Source of the DNA: AC-32 sp963772975
Lineage (GTDB): Bacteria > Actinomycetota > Thermoleophilia > Gaiellales > Gaiellaceae
Direction: 5' to 3'
DNA length: 64,000 nucleotides
Assembly (NCBI GenBank): GCA_963772975.1
Contig: CAVYZH010000004.1
Coordinates: 181,621-245,620 of the forward strand
Shown: positions 35,816 through 49,164 of the stretch, one piece after another
Position numbering within the stretch: the stretch's first letter is position 1
How the letters are laid out: every line of letters starts with the position of its first letter
Translations under genes and position numbers: made by a program
The notes under the pieces: generated by a model
Databases searched by the model: none
What the model saw: only the letters and a program-made list of their open reading frames with translations
What the model was told of the DNA's origin: nothing

Positions 35816-36742
35816 ATGCGCGAGACCGAGAAGATCTGGATGAACGGAGAGCTCGTCGACTGGGCCGACGCCCGGATCCATGTCGGCGCGCACGGGCTGC
35901 ACTACGGCTCCGGCGTCTTCGAGGGCATCCGCGCCTACGAGACCGACAAGGGCTCGGCCGTCTTCCGGCTGACCGACCACCTCGAACGCCTGCACAACTC
36001 GGCGAAGCTGCTGCACATGGAGCTGCCCTACTCGGTCGAGGAGCTGCGGGCCTCGTGCCACGAGCTGATCGGCGTCAACGGGCTGCCCGAGTGCTACCTG
36101 CGCCCGATCGCCTTCTTCGGCTACGGCGAGCTCGGCGTCTCGGCGCTCGGCAACCCGGTCGACGTCGTGATCATGAGCTGGCCGTGGGGTGCCTACCTCG
36201 GCGAGGAGGGCCTCTCCAAGGGCATCAGCGCGAAGATCTCGAGCTGGCAGCGGATCGGGCCGAACGTGATCCCGCACGTGGCCAAGGCGACCGGCGTCTA
36301 CCTGAACTCGATGCTGGCCGTGACCGAGGCGAACCGCGCGGGCTACGACGAGGCGATCCTGCTCACCGCCGACGGCCTGGTCGCGGACGGCTCCGGCGAG
36401 AACGTCTTCATCGTCAAGGGCGGCGAGCTCTACACGCCGGATCTCTCGACGTCGATCCTGCCGGGGATCACGCGCGACACGGTGATCCAGATCGCGCAGG
36501 ACCTCGGCTACCGCGTGCACGAGAAGGCGCTGATCCGCTCCGACCTCTACCTTGCCGACGAGGCATTCATGACGGGCACCGCGGCCGAGGTGACGCCGCT
36601 CCGTTCGGTAGACGACGTCGAGATCGGGGTCGGGCCGATCACGCTGGAGATCCAGGAGGCCTACCTGGACACCGCCCGTGGCCGCAGCGAGCGCTGGGCC
36701 CAGTGGCTCGACTACGCCACGCCCGCGCCGGCCGAGGCTTGA
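35816..36742 (+). CDS. ilvE: Branched-chain amino acid aminotransferase
   Basis: 308 aa. A Shine-Dalgarno AGGAGGT sets the ATG. YGSGVFEGIRAYET, PLP-lysine K157 in PHVAKATGVYLNS, LLTADGLVADGSGENVF and GTAAEVTPLRSVD are diagnostic of class IV IlvE. It catalyses the last step of Val/Leu/Ile synthesis. The stop overlaps the DegT aminotransferase start (TTGA). Confidence 0.95.
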   Translation: MRETEKIWMNGELVDWADARIHVGAHGLHYGSGVFEGIRAYETDKGSAVFRLTDHLERLHNSAKLLHMELPYSVEELRASCHELIGVNGLPECYLRPIAFFGYGELGVSALGNPVDVVIMSWPWGAYLGEEGLSKGISAKISSWQRIGPNVIPHVAKATGVYLNSMLAVTEANRAGYDEAILLTADGLVADGSGENVFIVKGGELYTPDLSTSILPGITRDTVIQIAQDLGYRVHEKALIRSDLYLADEAFMTGTAAEVTPLRSVDDVEIGVGPITLEIQEAYLDTARGRSERWAQWLDYATPAPAEA

Positions 36743-37857
36743 GCACCGGCGTCCGCGAGATCCCGCTCGCGAAGCCCCTGCTCGACGAGCGGGAGGAGGA
36801 GCTCGTGCTCGAGGTGCTGCGCTCCGGCCGGCTCTCGCTCGGTCCGACGATCGACCGCTTCGAGGAGCTCATGGCCGAGCGGATCGGGGCGCCCTACGTG
36901 GCCGCGGTCTCGAGTGGCACTGCGGGCCTGCACCTGCTGTGCCGGATTGCGGGGCTCGGGCCCGGCGACGAGGCGATCACCTCGCCGATCTCGTTCGCCT
37001 CGAGCGCGAACTGCTTCATCTTCGAGGGCGCGACACCGGTGTTCGCCGACGTCGATCCGCGCACGCTGAACCTCGACCCGGCCGCGGTCGAGGCTGCGAT
37101 CACGGAGCGCACGAAGGCGGTTGTTGCGGTGGACATGTTCGGCTACCCGTGCGAGCTCGACGAGCTGCGCGCCCTCTGCTCGGAGCGAGGGCTGACGCTG
37201 ATCGAGGACGCCGCCGAGGCGCTCGGCGCCGAGTACAAAGGCGCGCCGATCGGCTCGCAGGGCCCGTCAGGCGTGTTCGGCTTTTACCCGAACAAGCAGT
37301 TGGCGACGGGCGAGGGCGGCATCGTCTTTACGCATTCCGAGCGTGAGTGGCAGCTCGTCCGCAGCCTGCGCAACCAGGGCCGCGACTACGACGGCGGCGC
37401 CTGGTTCAACCACGTGCGGCTCGGGTGGAACTACCGCTGGACGGACGTACAGGCCGCGATCGGGATCGCGCAGCTCGAGAAGCTCGACCGGTTGCTGGCA
37501 CTGCGGGCCGAGGCAGCCGAGCGGTACAGGCTGCTGCTCGAGGACGTCGAAGTGGAGCCGCTTTGCGCCGACGACGCCGATCACAAGCGCTCGTGGTTCG
37601 TCTACGTGGTTGCGCTGCCGCACGGCGTCGACCGTGACCGCGTGATATCGGAGCTCCGCGCGGCCGGGATCGGCACCGCCGACTACGTGCCATGCGTCCA
37701 CCTGCAGCCGTACATGCGCGAGACCTATGGCTTCACGGAGGGCACGTGCCCGGTCGCCGAGGCCATTGCCGTGCGCACGCTCGCGCTGCCGTTCTACCCG
37801 CAGCTCGAGGTCGAGGACCAGGAGCGCGTGGTCGAGGCGCTTCGCAACGCGCTCTAG
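36739..37857 (+). CDS. DegT/DnrJ/EryC1/StrS-family aminotransferase
   Basis: 372 aa from TTG 36739; V-R-E-I-P-L-A-K-P right after it is the usual start. PLP-lysine K186 in GFYPNKQLATGEGG, SSGTAGLHL near residue 58 and the D-A-A-E segment are intact. The family transfers an amino group to keto-sugars for cell-surface polysaccharides or natural products. Coupling to ilvE is unusual. Substrate unknown; no other sugar-nucleotide genes are adjacent. Confidence 0.9.
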   Translation: MSTGVREIPLAKPLLDEREEELVLEVLRSGRLSLGPTIDRFEELMAERIGAPYVAAVSSGTAGLHLLCRIAGLGPGDEAITSPISFASSANCFIFEGATPVFADVDPRTLNLDPAAVEAAITERTKAVVAVDMFGYPCELDELRALCSERGLTLIEDAAEALGAEYKGAPIGSQGPSGVFGFYPNKQLATGEGGIVFTHSEREWQLVRSLRNQGRDYDGGAWFNHVRLGWNYRWTDVQAAIGIAQLEKLDRLLALRAEAAERYRLLLEDVEVEPLCADDADHKRSWFVYVVALPHGVDRDRVISELRAAGIGTADYVPCVHLQPYMRETYGFTEGTCPVAEAIAVRTLALPFYPQLEVEDQERVVEALRNAL

Positions 37858-37953
37858 GCCTGTGGACGAGCCGGCACGAACTCGGCCCGCTTCTGACACA
37901 CACGTGCGCGCCCCGCGCCGCTAACGTCAACGCCGAGGGCGGCGGGTAAGCAA

Positions 37954-37974
37954 CCCCACCCTTTTTGGGCGGGG
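37954..37974 (+). terminator. GC-rich hairpin after the DegT gene
   Basis: CCCCACCC / GGGCGGGG around a TTTTT loop (one A-C mismatch). There is no T-run behind it, so it may be a factor-dependent terminator or a pause hairpin. The remaining bases of 37858-38043 show only the -10 box noted for the next gene. Confidence 0.4.
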
Positions 37975-38031
37975 GCACGGGGTCACGCGCGCGAGAACAT
38001 CTAGGTACCGCGCCACGCCCGGCCGCCCGGC

Positions 38032-38037
38032 GATAAT
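38032..38037 (+). promoter_or_regulatory. -10 box GATAAT before the RemA-like gene
   Basis: Six nt upstream of ATG 38044 and no Shine-Dalgarno; leaderless pattern. Confidence 0.42.
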
Positions 38038-38043
38038 CCTGGC

Positions 38044-38400
38044 ATGGCGGACAGCAACCGGATGGTCTTCCTGGGTTTCGGCAAGTACGCCCGCGCCGAC
38101 AAGATCTACGCGATCGAGCCGATCCGGGACGAGCGGCGCGGGCACGGGCGTCGCACGCTCGTCTGGGTCGAGGGCGTCAGCGAGCCGATCGTCGCCTCGC
38201 GCACCGAGCGGACGATCCTCGCCGACATGGGCCAGGAGCAGGCGTTCGGGAAGCCGATCCTCGACGAGGCGCTCGACCTCGCGCAGCGCCTGTCCGAGCA
38301 GTCGCAGAGCGGCCGCGTCGACCTCGCCGACCTCGGCCGCCGCGCGCGCCACCTGCTCGAGGCCACCGCCAGCCCGGACGATCCCGACAAGCTCTTCTAG
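38044..38400 (+). CDS. RemA-like (DUF370-type) regulator with extended tail
   Basis: 118 aa. The first 70 residues (FLGFGKYARADKIYAIEP, then GRRTLVWVEGVSEPIVASRTERTIL) resemble the RemA/YlzA fold, a DNA-binding ring former known from Bacillus. The last 45 residues form an added helix with a low-complexity end. Not linked to gmk here. The match is by pattern only, so the family call is moderate. Confidence 0.55.
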   Translation: MADSNRMVFLGFGKYARADKIYAIEPIRDERRGHGRRTLVWVEGVSEPIVASRTERTILADMGQEQAFGKPILDEALDLAQRLSEQSQSGRVDLADLGRRARHLLEATASPDDPDKLF

Positions 38401-38406
38401 CCGACC

Positions 38407-39669
38407 TTGGAGCCCTCCGAGATCCGCGAGCCGGGGCTCGTCCGCCGGTTGGCGATCGATCTCGGACCTCTCAAGCGTCACCCGCCCTTCCGGCGGCTGT
38501 TCATCGGCCAGACGATCTCGACCTTCGGCAGCGAGATCGCCGCCGTCGCCGCGCCGTTCCAGCTCTACCAGCTGACGCACTCGACCCTGCAGGTCGGCCT
38601 GCTCTCGCTCTGCGAGCTCTTCCCACTGCTGACACTGACGATCGTCGGCGGCGCGCTCGCGGATGCCGTCGACAAGCGCAAGCTTTTGCTCGTCACCGAG
38701 GTGCTGCTGGCGGTCGTCGCGCTCGGGTTCGCCTTCAACGCGTCGCTCGACCAGCCGCGCGTGTGGGCGATCTACGTGCTCGTCACGCTCGCGATGTCGA
38801 TCTTCTCGCTCGGCGTCGCGGGGATGAACAGCGCCATCCCACGCCTCGTCGAGCAGGACGAGCTGACCGCGGCGATCGCGATCGAGAACGTCTACGGCAG
38901 CACGACCAACGTCGCGGGCCCGGCGCTCGGCGGCGTGTTGATCGCCGTGCTCGGCCTCAAGGGCGCCTACCTGCTGGACGCGGCCACGTTCACGGCCTCG
39001 CTCTGGTCGGTCTGGCGGCTCCCGGCGCTGGCGCCGGCCCACGACGCCGAGCGGCCGAGCCTGCGCACGATCGCCGAGGGCTTTCGTTTCGTGCGCGGCA
39101 AGAAAGTGCTGCTCGGCATGTTCCTCGTCGACTCGAACGCGATGGTCTTCGGGATGCCGCGCGCACTCTTTCCCGCGCTCGCCCTGAACCGCTTCCACGG
39201 CGGCGCGGGCGTCCTCGGCCTGATGTACGCCGCGCCCTATGCCGGCGCGCTCGCGGCCTCGCTGGTCTCCGGCTGGACCGCCCGCGTGCGCCGGCAGGGC
39301 CTGGTCGTCTGCATCGCGGCCGCGCTCTGGGGCGTGGCGATCGCCTTCTTCGGCTTCGCCGAGACGCTCTGGCTCGCCCTGCTCCTGCTCGCGGCGGCCG
39401 GCGCCGCGGACAACGTCAGCGCCGTCCTGCGCGGGACGATCCTCTGGAGGGTCACGCCCGATCCGCTTCGGGGCCGCGTGTCGGGGATCGAGTTCGCGCA
39501 GGTCGCGGCGACGCCGGCCCTCGGCAACGTCGAAGCCGGGCTCGTTGCCTCGCTCACGAGCGTGCGCTTCTCGATCGTCTCCGGCGGGCTGCTCTGCATC
39601 GTCGGTACCTTCGTGATCGCCCTTGTCGTCCCCGCCTTCATCCACTACGACTCGCGCGCTCCCGGCTGA
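38407..39669 (+). CDS. MFS exporter (EntS/DHA3-like)
   Basis: 420 aa from TTG 38407, 6 nt after the previous stop. Twelve hydrophobic helices start at residue 28 (RRLFIGQTISTFGSEIAAVAAPF). The motif A-like loop GGALADAVDKRKLLL and the NVAGPALGGVLIA signature are those of DHA3/EntS-type drug or siderophore exporters. Substrate unknown. Its 3' end overlaps the glycosylase frame by 47 nt. Confidence 0.87.
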   Translation: MEPSEIREPGLVRRLAIDLGPLKRHPPFRRLFIGQTISTFGSEIAAVAAPFQLYQLTHSTLQVGLLSLCELFPLLTLTIVGGALADAVDKRKLLLVTEVLLAVVALGFAFNASLDQPRVWAIYVLVTLAMSIFSLGVAGMNSAIPRLVEQDELTAAIAIENVYGSTTNVAGPALGGVLIAVLGLKGAYLLDAATFTASLWSVWRLPALAPAHDAERPSLRTIAEGFRFVRGKKVLLGMFLVDSNAMVFGMPRALFPALALNRFHGGAGVLGLMYAAPYAGALAASLVSGWTARVRRQGLVVCIAAALWGVAIAFFGFAETLWLALLLLAAAGAADNVSAVLRGTILWRVTPDPLRGRVSGIEFAQVAATPALGNVEAGLVASLTSVRFSIVSGGLLCIVGTFVIALVVPAFIHYDSRAPG

Positions 39670-40219
39670 GTTCTTCGCCCGCAGCGTCCACGAGGTCGCG
39701 CCGGCGCTGATCGGCGCGACGCTGCTCGTCGACGGGGCCGGCGGGCGGATCGTCGAGGTCGAGGCCTACGACCAGGAGGACCCGGCGAGCCACGGCTACC
39801 GCGGCCGCACCGAGCGGAACGCCTCGATGTTCGGCCCGCCCGGGCACGCCTACGTCTACCGCTCGTATGGGATCCACTGGTGCCTGAACCTCGTCTGCGA
39901 GGGCGAGGGCATGGCGGCCGCAGTGCTCATGCGCGCGCTCGAGCCCACCCACGACCTCGACGCGATGCGGAAGCGGCGCGGCCTCGACAACCCACGGCTC
40001 CTCTGCAGCGGGCCGGGCCGGCTCTGCCAGGCGCTCGGCGTCACGCGTGAACAGGACGGCCTCGCGCTCGATCGGCTGCCGTTCGAGCTGCTCGCGGGCG
40101 ATCGGCCAGTCGAAGTCGTCAGCGGGCCGCGAGTCGGGATCACGCGCGCGGCCGAGCTGCCGTGGCGCTACGCCGAGGCGGGATCGCGCTTCCTCAGCCG
40201 CTCTTTACGACCAGCGTGA
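39623..40219 (+). CDS. 3-methyladenine DNA glycosylase (AAG/Mpg family)
   Basis: 198 aa if TTG 39623 is used. The family homology starts at LPAEFFARSVHEVAPALIG (about residue 13), so a slightly later start is possible. ATLLVDGAGGRIVEVEAYDQEDPASHGYRG contains the catalytic Glu, followed by RNASMFGPPGHAYVYRSYGIHWCLN and the damage-binding core ending GPRVGITRAAELPWRY. It removes alkylated purines. It overlaps the MFS gene at its start, and the convergent PBP gene by 26 nt at its end. Confidence 0.9.
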   Translation: MSSPPSSTTTRALPAEFFARSVHEVAPALIGATLLVDGAGGRIVEVEAYDQEDPASHGYRGRTERNASMFGPPGHAYVYRSYGIHWCLNLVCEGEGMAAAVLMRALEPTHDLDAMRKRRGLDNPRLLCSGPGRLCQALGVTREQDGLALDRLPFELLAGDRPVEVVSGPRVGITRAAELPWRYAEAGSRFLSRSLRPA

Positions 40220-42632
40220 CGACGAGCCCGCCGCGCTTGCCCGCGACGCCGCCGCGCGGAGTCTGCGCGATCACCTTCGCCGCCGCCGCCGGCTCGCCGT
40301 CGACCTTCCACTTCAGGTGGTAGCGCGCGAGGCGCGCCTTGGCCCGCCCGAGCCGCAGGCCGACCACGTTCGGGACCTTGCCCTGCAGCGCCTTCGGCAC
40401 GACCAGCGTCACCTTGGCGTAGGACGAGAGCGTTCCCTTCGCCGGGAACTGCCGCACGACGACGCCGAGCTTCTGCAGTGGCTTGGCGGGCTCGTAGACG
40501 TAGTGCGGCGTCAACGGCTGGGCGGCGAGACGGGCGTTTGCCTGGGAGATCGTGCTGCCGACCACCTTCGGCACCTCGACCTCGTTCACCTTGCAGTTTG
40601 CGGTCAGCCGTGGGCGTTCGCCGGCGAAGTAGAGCAGCTGCTTCGTGTTGTTGCAGTTGCCGTTGTCGAGCTCGAGCTGCCTGTTCCGATAGACGACGGT
40701 GCGCGGCACCGAGTAGGGGAGGGAGACATTCGGGAAGTCCTTGGGCGAGTCGTGCAGGTACGCCAGCGTCCGTTCCATGAAGCTCTTCCAGATCAGCGCG
40801 GGAAAGGTGCCGCCGGCGACCGCGTCGCCGTTGTACTCGGTCAGCATCGGCTTCAGCGTCGTCGGATAGCCGACCCAGACCGCGGCGACGAGCTGCGGCG
40901 TGTAGCCGACGAACCAGGCGTCGCCGTAGTTCTCGGTGGTGCCGGTCTTGCCCGCGACGGGACGTCCGTCCGAGAGCTGTGCGCGCTTGCCTGTGCCCGC
41001 GCGCACAACGCCCTGCAGCAGCGAGGTGACGAGTGCCGCTGTGTTCGCGGTCAGGACGTGCCGGCCGACCGGCAGGTTGTCGTCGACCATGCGGCCCGCG
41101 TCGTTCCGAACCACCGAAATCGCGCGGGGGTGGTTGCCGAAGGCAGCCCCGTCGATCCGCATCCCGCCGTTGTCGAACGCCGAGAACGCGCGCGCCATCT
41201 CGAGCGGGTTGACCGCCTCGGCGCCGAGGCCGATCGCGAAGTAGTTCTTCAGCGGGCTCGCGATCCCGAGCTTCTTCGCCGTCCGCACGATCGCCCCCGG
41301 CCCGACGAGCTGGGTCAGCTGGGCGTAGACGGTGTTGTCGGAGACCTCGGTCGCGGTCGCCAGGGAGATCCGCCCGAGGTCGGAGTTCTCGTAGTTGTGT
41401 ACGTACCAGAGCTTGTCGCCGAGCGGGATCGAGACGGGCCCGGACTCGAACTCGGAGTCGGGCGAGATGCCGTCCTTCAGCGCCGTCGCGAGCACGAACG
41501 GCTTGAACGAGGAGCCGGGCTGCCGCTCGCCCTGGACGGCGAGGTTGAACTCGCTCTTGCGGTAGTTGTTGCCGCCGATCATCGCCAGCACGCTGCCGTC
41601 GCGCGGGTCGACCGCGACGAGCGCGGCCGAGGGTCCGTTCGGGTTGGTCAGCCACTTCGTGATCGCCTGCCGCGCGAAGCGCTGGATGTTCAGGTCGATC
41701 GTCGTGCGCACGCGCAGCCCGCCGCCGAAGACGCGGCCGGCGCCGTAGCGGTCGATCAGCTGCTGCTGGACGTAGTTCGTGAAGTACGGAGCCGGCCCGC
41801 GCTCGCCCGACAGGTGAATGTCCTCCGGGTTCGGCAGCTTGGCCTTGGACGCGTTGGCGTACTCGGCATAGGTGAGGTCGCCCTGGTCGAGCATCGACTT
41901 CAACACGAGGTTCCGCCGCTCCCGCGCGGCCGCCGGGTTCGTCGCCGGGTCGTAGCGCGAGGGGTCGCTCGGAATCCCGGCGAGCAACGCCGCCTCGGCC
42001 CAGCCGAGCTCGTCGGCTCCGTGGTGGAAGTAGGTCAGCGCCGCCTGCTGCACGCCGTAGGCGCCGTTGCCGAAGTAGATCGTGTTCAGGTAGGCGGTCA
42101 GGATCCGATCCTTCGACCAGCGCTGCTCGAGCTGCCAGGCGAGAGCGGCTTCCTTCAGCTTCCGGCCGATCGACCGCTGGCTCTTGGTGTACGTGTTCTT
42201 GACGAACTGTTGCGTGATCGTCGAGCCGCCCTCGACCACCTGCTTGTGGCGGACGTCCTGCAAGACCGCACGCATGATCCCGTGGACGTCGACGCCGCGG
42301 TGCTCGTAAAAGCGCTTGTCCTCGATCGCGACGATCGCCAGCTTCATCCGGTCGGAGATGCCGTTCGGCCCGACCAGGATCCGGCTCTGCTTGCCGCGCA
42401 GCACCGAGAGGACGCGCTTGCCCTTGCGGTCGTAGATGTAGCCGTCCACCTCGCGCTGCTGCAGCCGCGTCGGGTCGAGCGAGGGGATCTCGCTCGCCAC
42501 CGAGGTGACGAGGCCGAAGGTGAACGACAGCGATGCCAGGAGGAACAGGATCAGGAGGAGGCCGAACAGGCGCAGCTTGCGAATCCTGCGCCGCGGCCTG
42601 GCAGACGCGTGCTTTCGAGCGAAACGCGGCAC
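40194..42632 (-). CDS. Class A penicillin-binding protein (PBP1A-like) with PASTA repeats
   Basis: 812 aa. Basic N-terminus, one membrane helix (22-44), GT51 transglycosylase domain with E104 in IEDKRFYEHRGVD and GGSTITQQFVKN, and transpeptidase with SxxK (PGSSFKP), SDN (VSDNTVY) and KTGTT. Two PASTA domains follow at the C-terminus (about 670-810, VPKVVGSTISQANARL and VPNVVGLRLGRAKARL). It polymerises and cross-links peptidoglycan; the PASTA modules bind muropeptides. The 3' end overlaps the glycosylase gene and the 5' end is divergent from tyrS. Confidence 0.95.
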   Translation of the reverse strand: MPRFARKHASARPRRRIRKLRLFGLLLILFLLASLSFTFGLVTSVASEIPSLDPTRLQQREVDGYIYDRKGKRVLSVLRGKQSRILVGPNGISDRMKLAIVAIEDKRFYEHRGVDVHGIMRAVLQDVRHKQVVEGGSTITQQFVKNTYTKSQRSIGRKLKEAALAWQLEQRWSKDRILTAYLNTIYFGNGAYGVQQAALTYFHHGADELGWAEAALLAGIPSDPSRYDPATNPAAARERRNLVLKSMLDQGDLTYAEYANASKAKLPNPEDIHLSGERGPAPYFTNYVQQQLIDRYGAGRVFGGGLRVRTTIDLNIQRFARQAITKWLTNPNGPSAALVAVDPRDGSVLAMIGGNNYRKSEFNLAVQGERQPGSSFKPFVLATALKDGISPDSEFESGPVSIPLGDKLWYVHNYENSDLGRISLATATEVSDNTVYAQLTQLVGPGAIVRTAKKLGIASPLKNYFAIGLGAEAVNPLEMARAFSAFDNGGMRIDGAAFGNHPRAISVVRNDAGRMVDDNLPVGRHVLTANTAALVTSLLQGVVRAGTGKRAQLSDGRPVAGKTGTTENYGDAWFVGYTPQLVAAVWVGYPTTLKPMLTEYNGDAVAGGTFPALIWKSFMERTLAYLHDSPKDFPNVSLPYSVPRTVVYRNRQLELDNGNCNNTKQLLYFAGERPRLTANCKVNEVEVPKVVGSTISQANARLAAQPLTPHYVYEPAKPLQKLGVVVRQFPAKGTLSSYAKVTLVVPKALQGKVPNVVGLRLGRAKARLARYHLKWKVDGEPAAAAKVIAQTPRGGVAGKRGGLVVTLVVKSG

Positions 42633-42654
42633 GAGAAGTCGAAGATTGTAACGG

Positions 42655-42660
42655 TAGACT
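42655..42660 (+). promoter_or_regulatory. -10 box TAGACT before tyrS
   Basis: Ten nt upstream of ATG 42671; no Shine-Dalgarno in between. Confidence 0.42.
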
Positions 42661-42670
42661 CGCCGCTCAC

Positions 42671-43816
42671 ATGGGCCTGGCTGAGCTAACTCGTAACGCG
42701 GTCCACGTGCTCCCGGAGGGCGGGCTCGAGCAGAAGCTGAAGCTCGAGCGTCCGCTGCGGGTCAAGCTCGGGATAGACGTCACCTCGCCCGACATCCACG
42801 TCGGCCGCGGCATCCCGCTGCAGCGCATGCGCGCCTTCCAGGACAAGGGTCACACGGGAGTCCTGATCGTCGGCGACTACACGACGCGGATCGGCGACCC
42901 GTCTGGCCGTTCCTCCGAGCGCCCGGTGTTGAGCGACGAGGAGATCGAGCGCAACGCGAAGACCTACCTCGAGCAGGCGATGGTGATCCTCGATCCCGAC
43001 CGCACCGAGGTGCGCTACAACGGCGAGTGGCTCTCGAAGCTCTCCTACGCGGAGGTCGTCCGGCTGGCCCGGACGATCACGGTCGCACGGATGTTGGAGC
43101 GCGACGACTTCGCCAAGCGCTACACCTCGGGCGAGCCGATCTCGGTCTCCGAGCTGCTCTACCCGCTGATGCAGGCGTACGACTCGGTCGCGATCGAGGC
43201 CGATGTCGAGCTCGGCGGGACCGACCAGCTCTACAACCTGCTCGCCGGCCGCGAGGTGATGGAGGCCTACGGGCTCGACCCCCAGATTGCGCTGACGACA
43301 CCGATCCTGGACTCGTGGGACGGCACGAAGATGAGCTCGTCCGTCGGCAACAACATCCCGCTGACCGCGCCGCCCGAGGAGATGTTCGGCCGCACGATGC
43401 GGCTGCCGGACGAGCAGCTGCCCGAGTGGTACCGCCTGATCTGGGAGCGCGAGCTGCCGGCCGGCGACCCCCTCGAGTCCAAGCTCGCCCTGGCGCGGTT
43501 CATCGTCGGCCGCTCCTGGGGCGAGGAGGCCGCGCGCGCCGCGGAGGACTACTTCACGCGCGTGGTCCGGGAAGGGCAGGTCCCGGAGGAGGTGCCGGAG
43601 GAGCCGCTGCCGGAGGGCGATCCGCTCCACCTGCCGGCCCTCCTGGTCGAGCGGCTCGGGCTTGGCTCGACGAGCGAGGCGCGGCGGTTGATCGCCCAGG
43701 GAGCGGTCAAGGTGGACGGCGAGGTCGTGAGCGACGTCGATCTGCCCCGAGAACAGCTCGCAGGAGCGCTTGTGCAAGCGGGCAAGCGGCGCTTCGTCCG
43801 CTTCGCCTCGGCGTGA
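42671..43816 (+). CDS. tyrS: Tyrosyl-tRNA synthetase
   Basis: 381 aa. The class I HIGH equivalent is in DVTSPDIHVGRGIPL and the KMSKS equivalent is WDGTKMSSSVGNNI. The tyrosine-binding region includes GGTDQLYNLLAGREVM. A C-terminal S4 RNA-binding domain follows (residues 330-381). This is the TyrZ-like branch with IHVGR instead of HIGH. The ATG at 42671 is chosen because the -10 box lies directly upstream. It ends 22 nt before the rrn promoter. Confidence 0.93.
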   Translation: MGLAELTRNAVHVLPEGGLEQKLKLERPLRVKLGIDVTSPDIHVGRGIPLQRMRAFQDKGHTGVLIVGDYTTRIGDPSGRSSERPVLSDEEIERNAKTYLEQAMVILDPDRTEVRYNGEWLSKLSYAEVVRLARTITVARMLERDDFAKRYTSGEPISVSELLYPLMQAYDSVAIEADVELGGTDQLYNLLAGREVMEAYGLDPQIALTTPILDSWDGTKMSSSVGNNIPLTAPPEEMFGRTMRLPDEQLPEWYRLIWERELPAGDPLESKLALARFIVGRSWGEEAARAAEDYFTRVVREGQVPEEVPEEPLPEGDPLHLPALLVERLGLGSTSEARRLIAQGAVKVDGEVVSDVDLPREQLAGALVQAGKRRFVRFASA

Positions 43817-43838
43817 CGCGATTCGGCGAGGTTTCCGC

Positions 43839-43844
43839 TATCAT
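43839..43844 (+). promoter_or_regulatory. Probable rrn operon -10 box
   Basis: TATCAT, the best -10 between tyrS and 16S. No convincing -35 at the standard distance. Expected transcription start near 43851, giving a leader of about 350 nt. Confidence 0.4.
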
Positions 43845-44200
43845 GCGCGAGCCGCTCGGAAGGGTGGCGTGTAGAACAGTCCCTGTACCTCGACCAGGAG
43901 CGCCTTCGGACGCAGACGGATACGACGGATGTCCGCAGCACTGGAGGCCTCTGGCGCGAGTCGGAGGCTTTTTTACGCGCCGGCCACCTCGGCGACGGTC
44001 TTTGAAAACTCAGCAGTGCGAATTACGCCGAGACCTCATGGCCTGAGGCATCGCTTGCGATGCCGCTTGAGAAGCTGTGCCGGCTTTGCCGGTTCAGCCG
44101 TTCAGCTGTGAGGCCTTAAGAACCCGTCACACCCTTCGGGGTGAGACACTTTGAGCACAAGCTCGAAGTGATCGATTTGCCTCTTCGGAGGCAAACCAAC
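43845..44200 (+). other. rRNA leader region
   Basis: No gene. It contains a terminator-like hairpin (GCCTC/GAGGC followed by six T at about 43947-43978), the 5' half of the 16S processing stem, and three tight hairpins: GGCATCGC/GCGATGCC at 44045, CACCC/GGGTG with TTCG loop at 44130, and TTTGCCTC/GAGGCAAA with TTCG loop at 44176-44195. The hairpin with T-run so early in the leader implies antitermination of rRNA synthesis (inference). Confidence 0.6.
44005..44019 (+). repeat. 16S processing stem, 5' strand
   Basis: 15 bases (AAAACTCAGCAGTGC) perfectly complementary to 45850-45864, bracketing 16S; the expected RNase III substrate. Confidence 0.85.
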
Positions 44201-45748
<1,548 letters not shown>

Positions 45749-45849
45749 CTAGGGAATCCGGAGCTCTTGTAACTCCGGGGGCTGCTCGGCCGTGATGATT
45801 ACGTCCGGTTTCGAGCTCGCCTAGAAGAACGTCGACCTCGGTGTAACGA

Positions 45850-45864
45850 GCACTGCTGAGTTTT
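45850..45864 (+). repeat. 16S processing stem, 3' strand
   Basis: Perfect reverse complement of 44005-44019. Confidence 0.85.
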
Positions 45865-45925
45865 GAGAGACCGCGCCTTGGTGCGGTGTTCTCGTTTGGC
45901 CGGACGAGCGCCGGCGCGCACCTTG

Positions 45926-45938
45926 AAAACTCCATAGC
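45926..45938 (+). repeat. 23S processing stem, 5' strand
   Basis: AAAACTCCATAGC pairs with 48962-48974; further imperfect pairing extends it (ACAACG with CGTTGT). Confidence 0.82.
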
Positions 45939-45959
45939 GGCATACAACGTGTTCTTCAC

Positions 45960-48945
<2,986 letters not shown>

Positions 48946-48961
48946 TGAACTCGTTGTCGCT

Positions 48962-48974
48962 GCTATGGAGTTTT
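48962..48974 (+). repeat. 23S processing stem, 3' strand
   Basis: GCTATGGAGTTTT, reverse complement of 45926-45938. Confidence 0.82.
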
Positions 48975-49005
48975 GAGGGTGTGCTTTACGCGCGCTCTTG
49001 ACAGT

Positions 49006-49122
<117 letters not shown>

Positions 49123-49131
49123 AGTTCGTTC

Positions 49132-49160
49132 ACGAAGAGCCGCCCCGAGCGGCTCTTCGT
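49132..49160. terminator. Terminator hairpin after 5S
   Basis: Perfect 12-bp stem ACGAAGAGCCGC / GCGGCTCTTCGT with a five-base loop. The T-run is weak (CGTTC). It also sits 5 nt after the stop of the convergent peptidase gene, so it may serve both strands. Confidence 0.7.
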
Positions 49161-49164
49161 CGTT

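Larger units (their letters stand above)
45749..45959 (+). other. 16S-23S internal spacer without tRNA
   Basis: 211 nt. No tRNA-Ile or tRNA-Ala is present. It holds the 3' strand of the 16S stem (45850-45864) and the 5' strand of the 23S stem (45926-45938). Confidence 0.85.

Noticed and set aside
37927..39645. 572-codon minus-strand ORF opposite the RemA-like and MFS genes
   Set aside because: Shadow frame with acidic/arginine low-complexity product.
43845..44000. tRNA gene in the rRNA leader
   Set aside because: Hairpins are present but no cloverleaf with a T-loop could be drawn.
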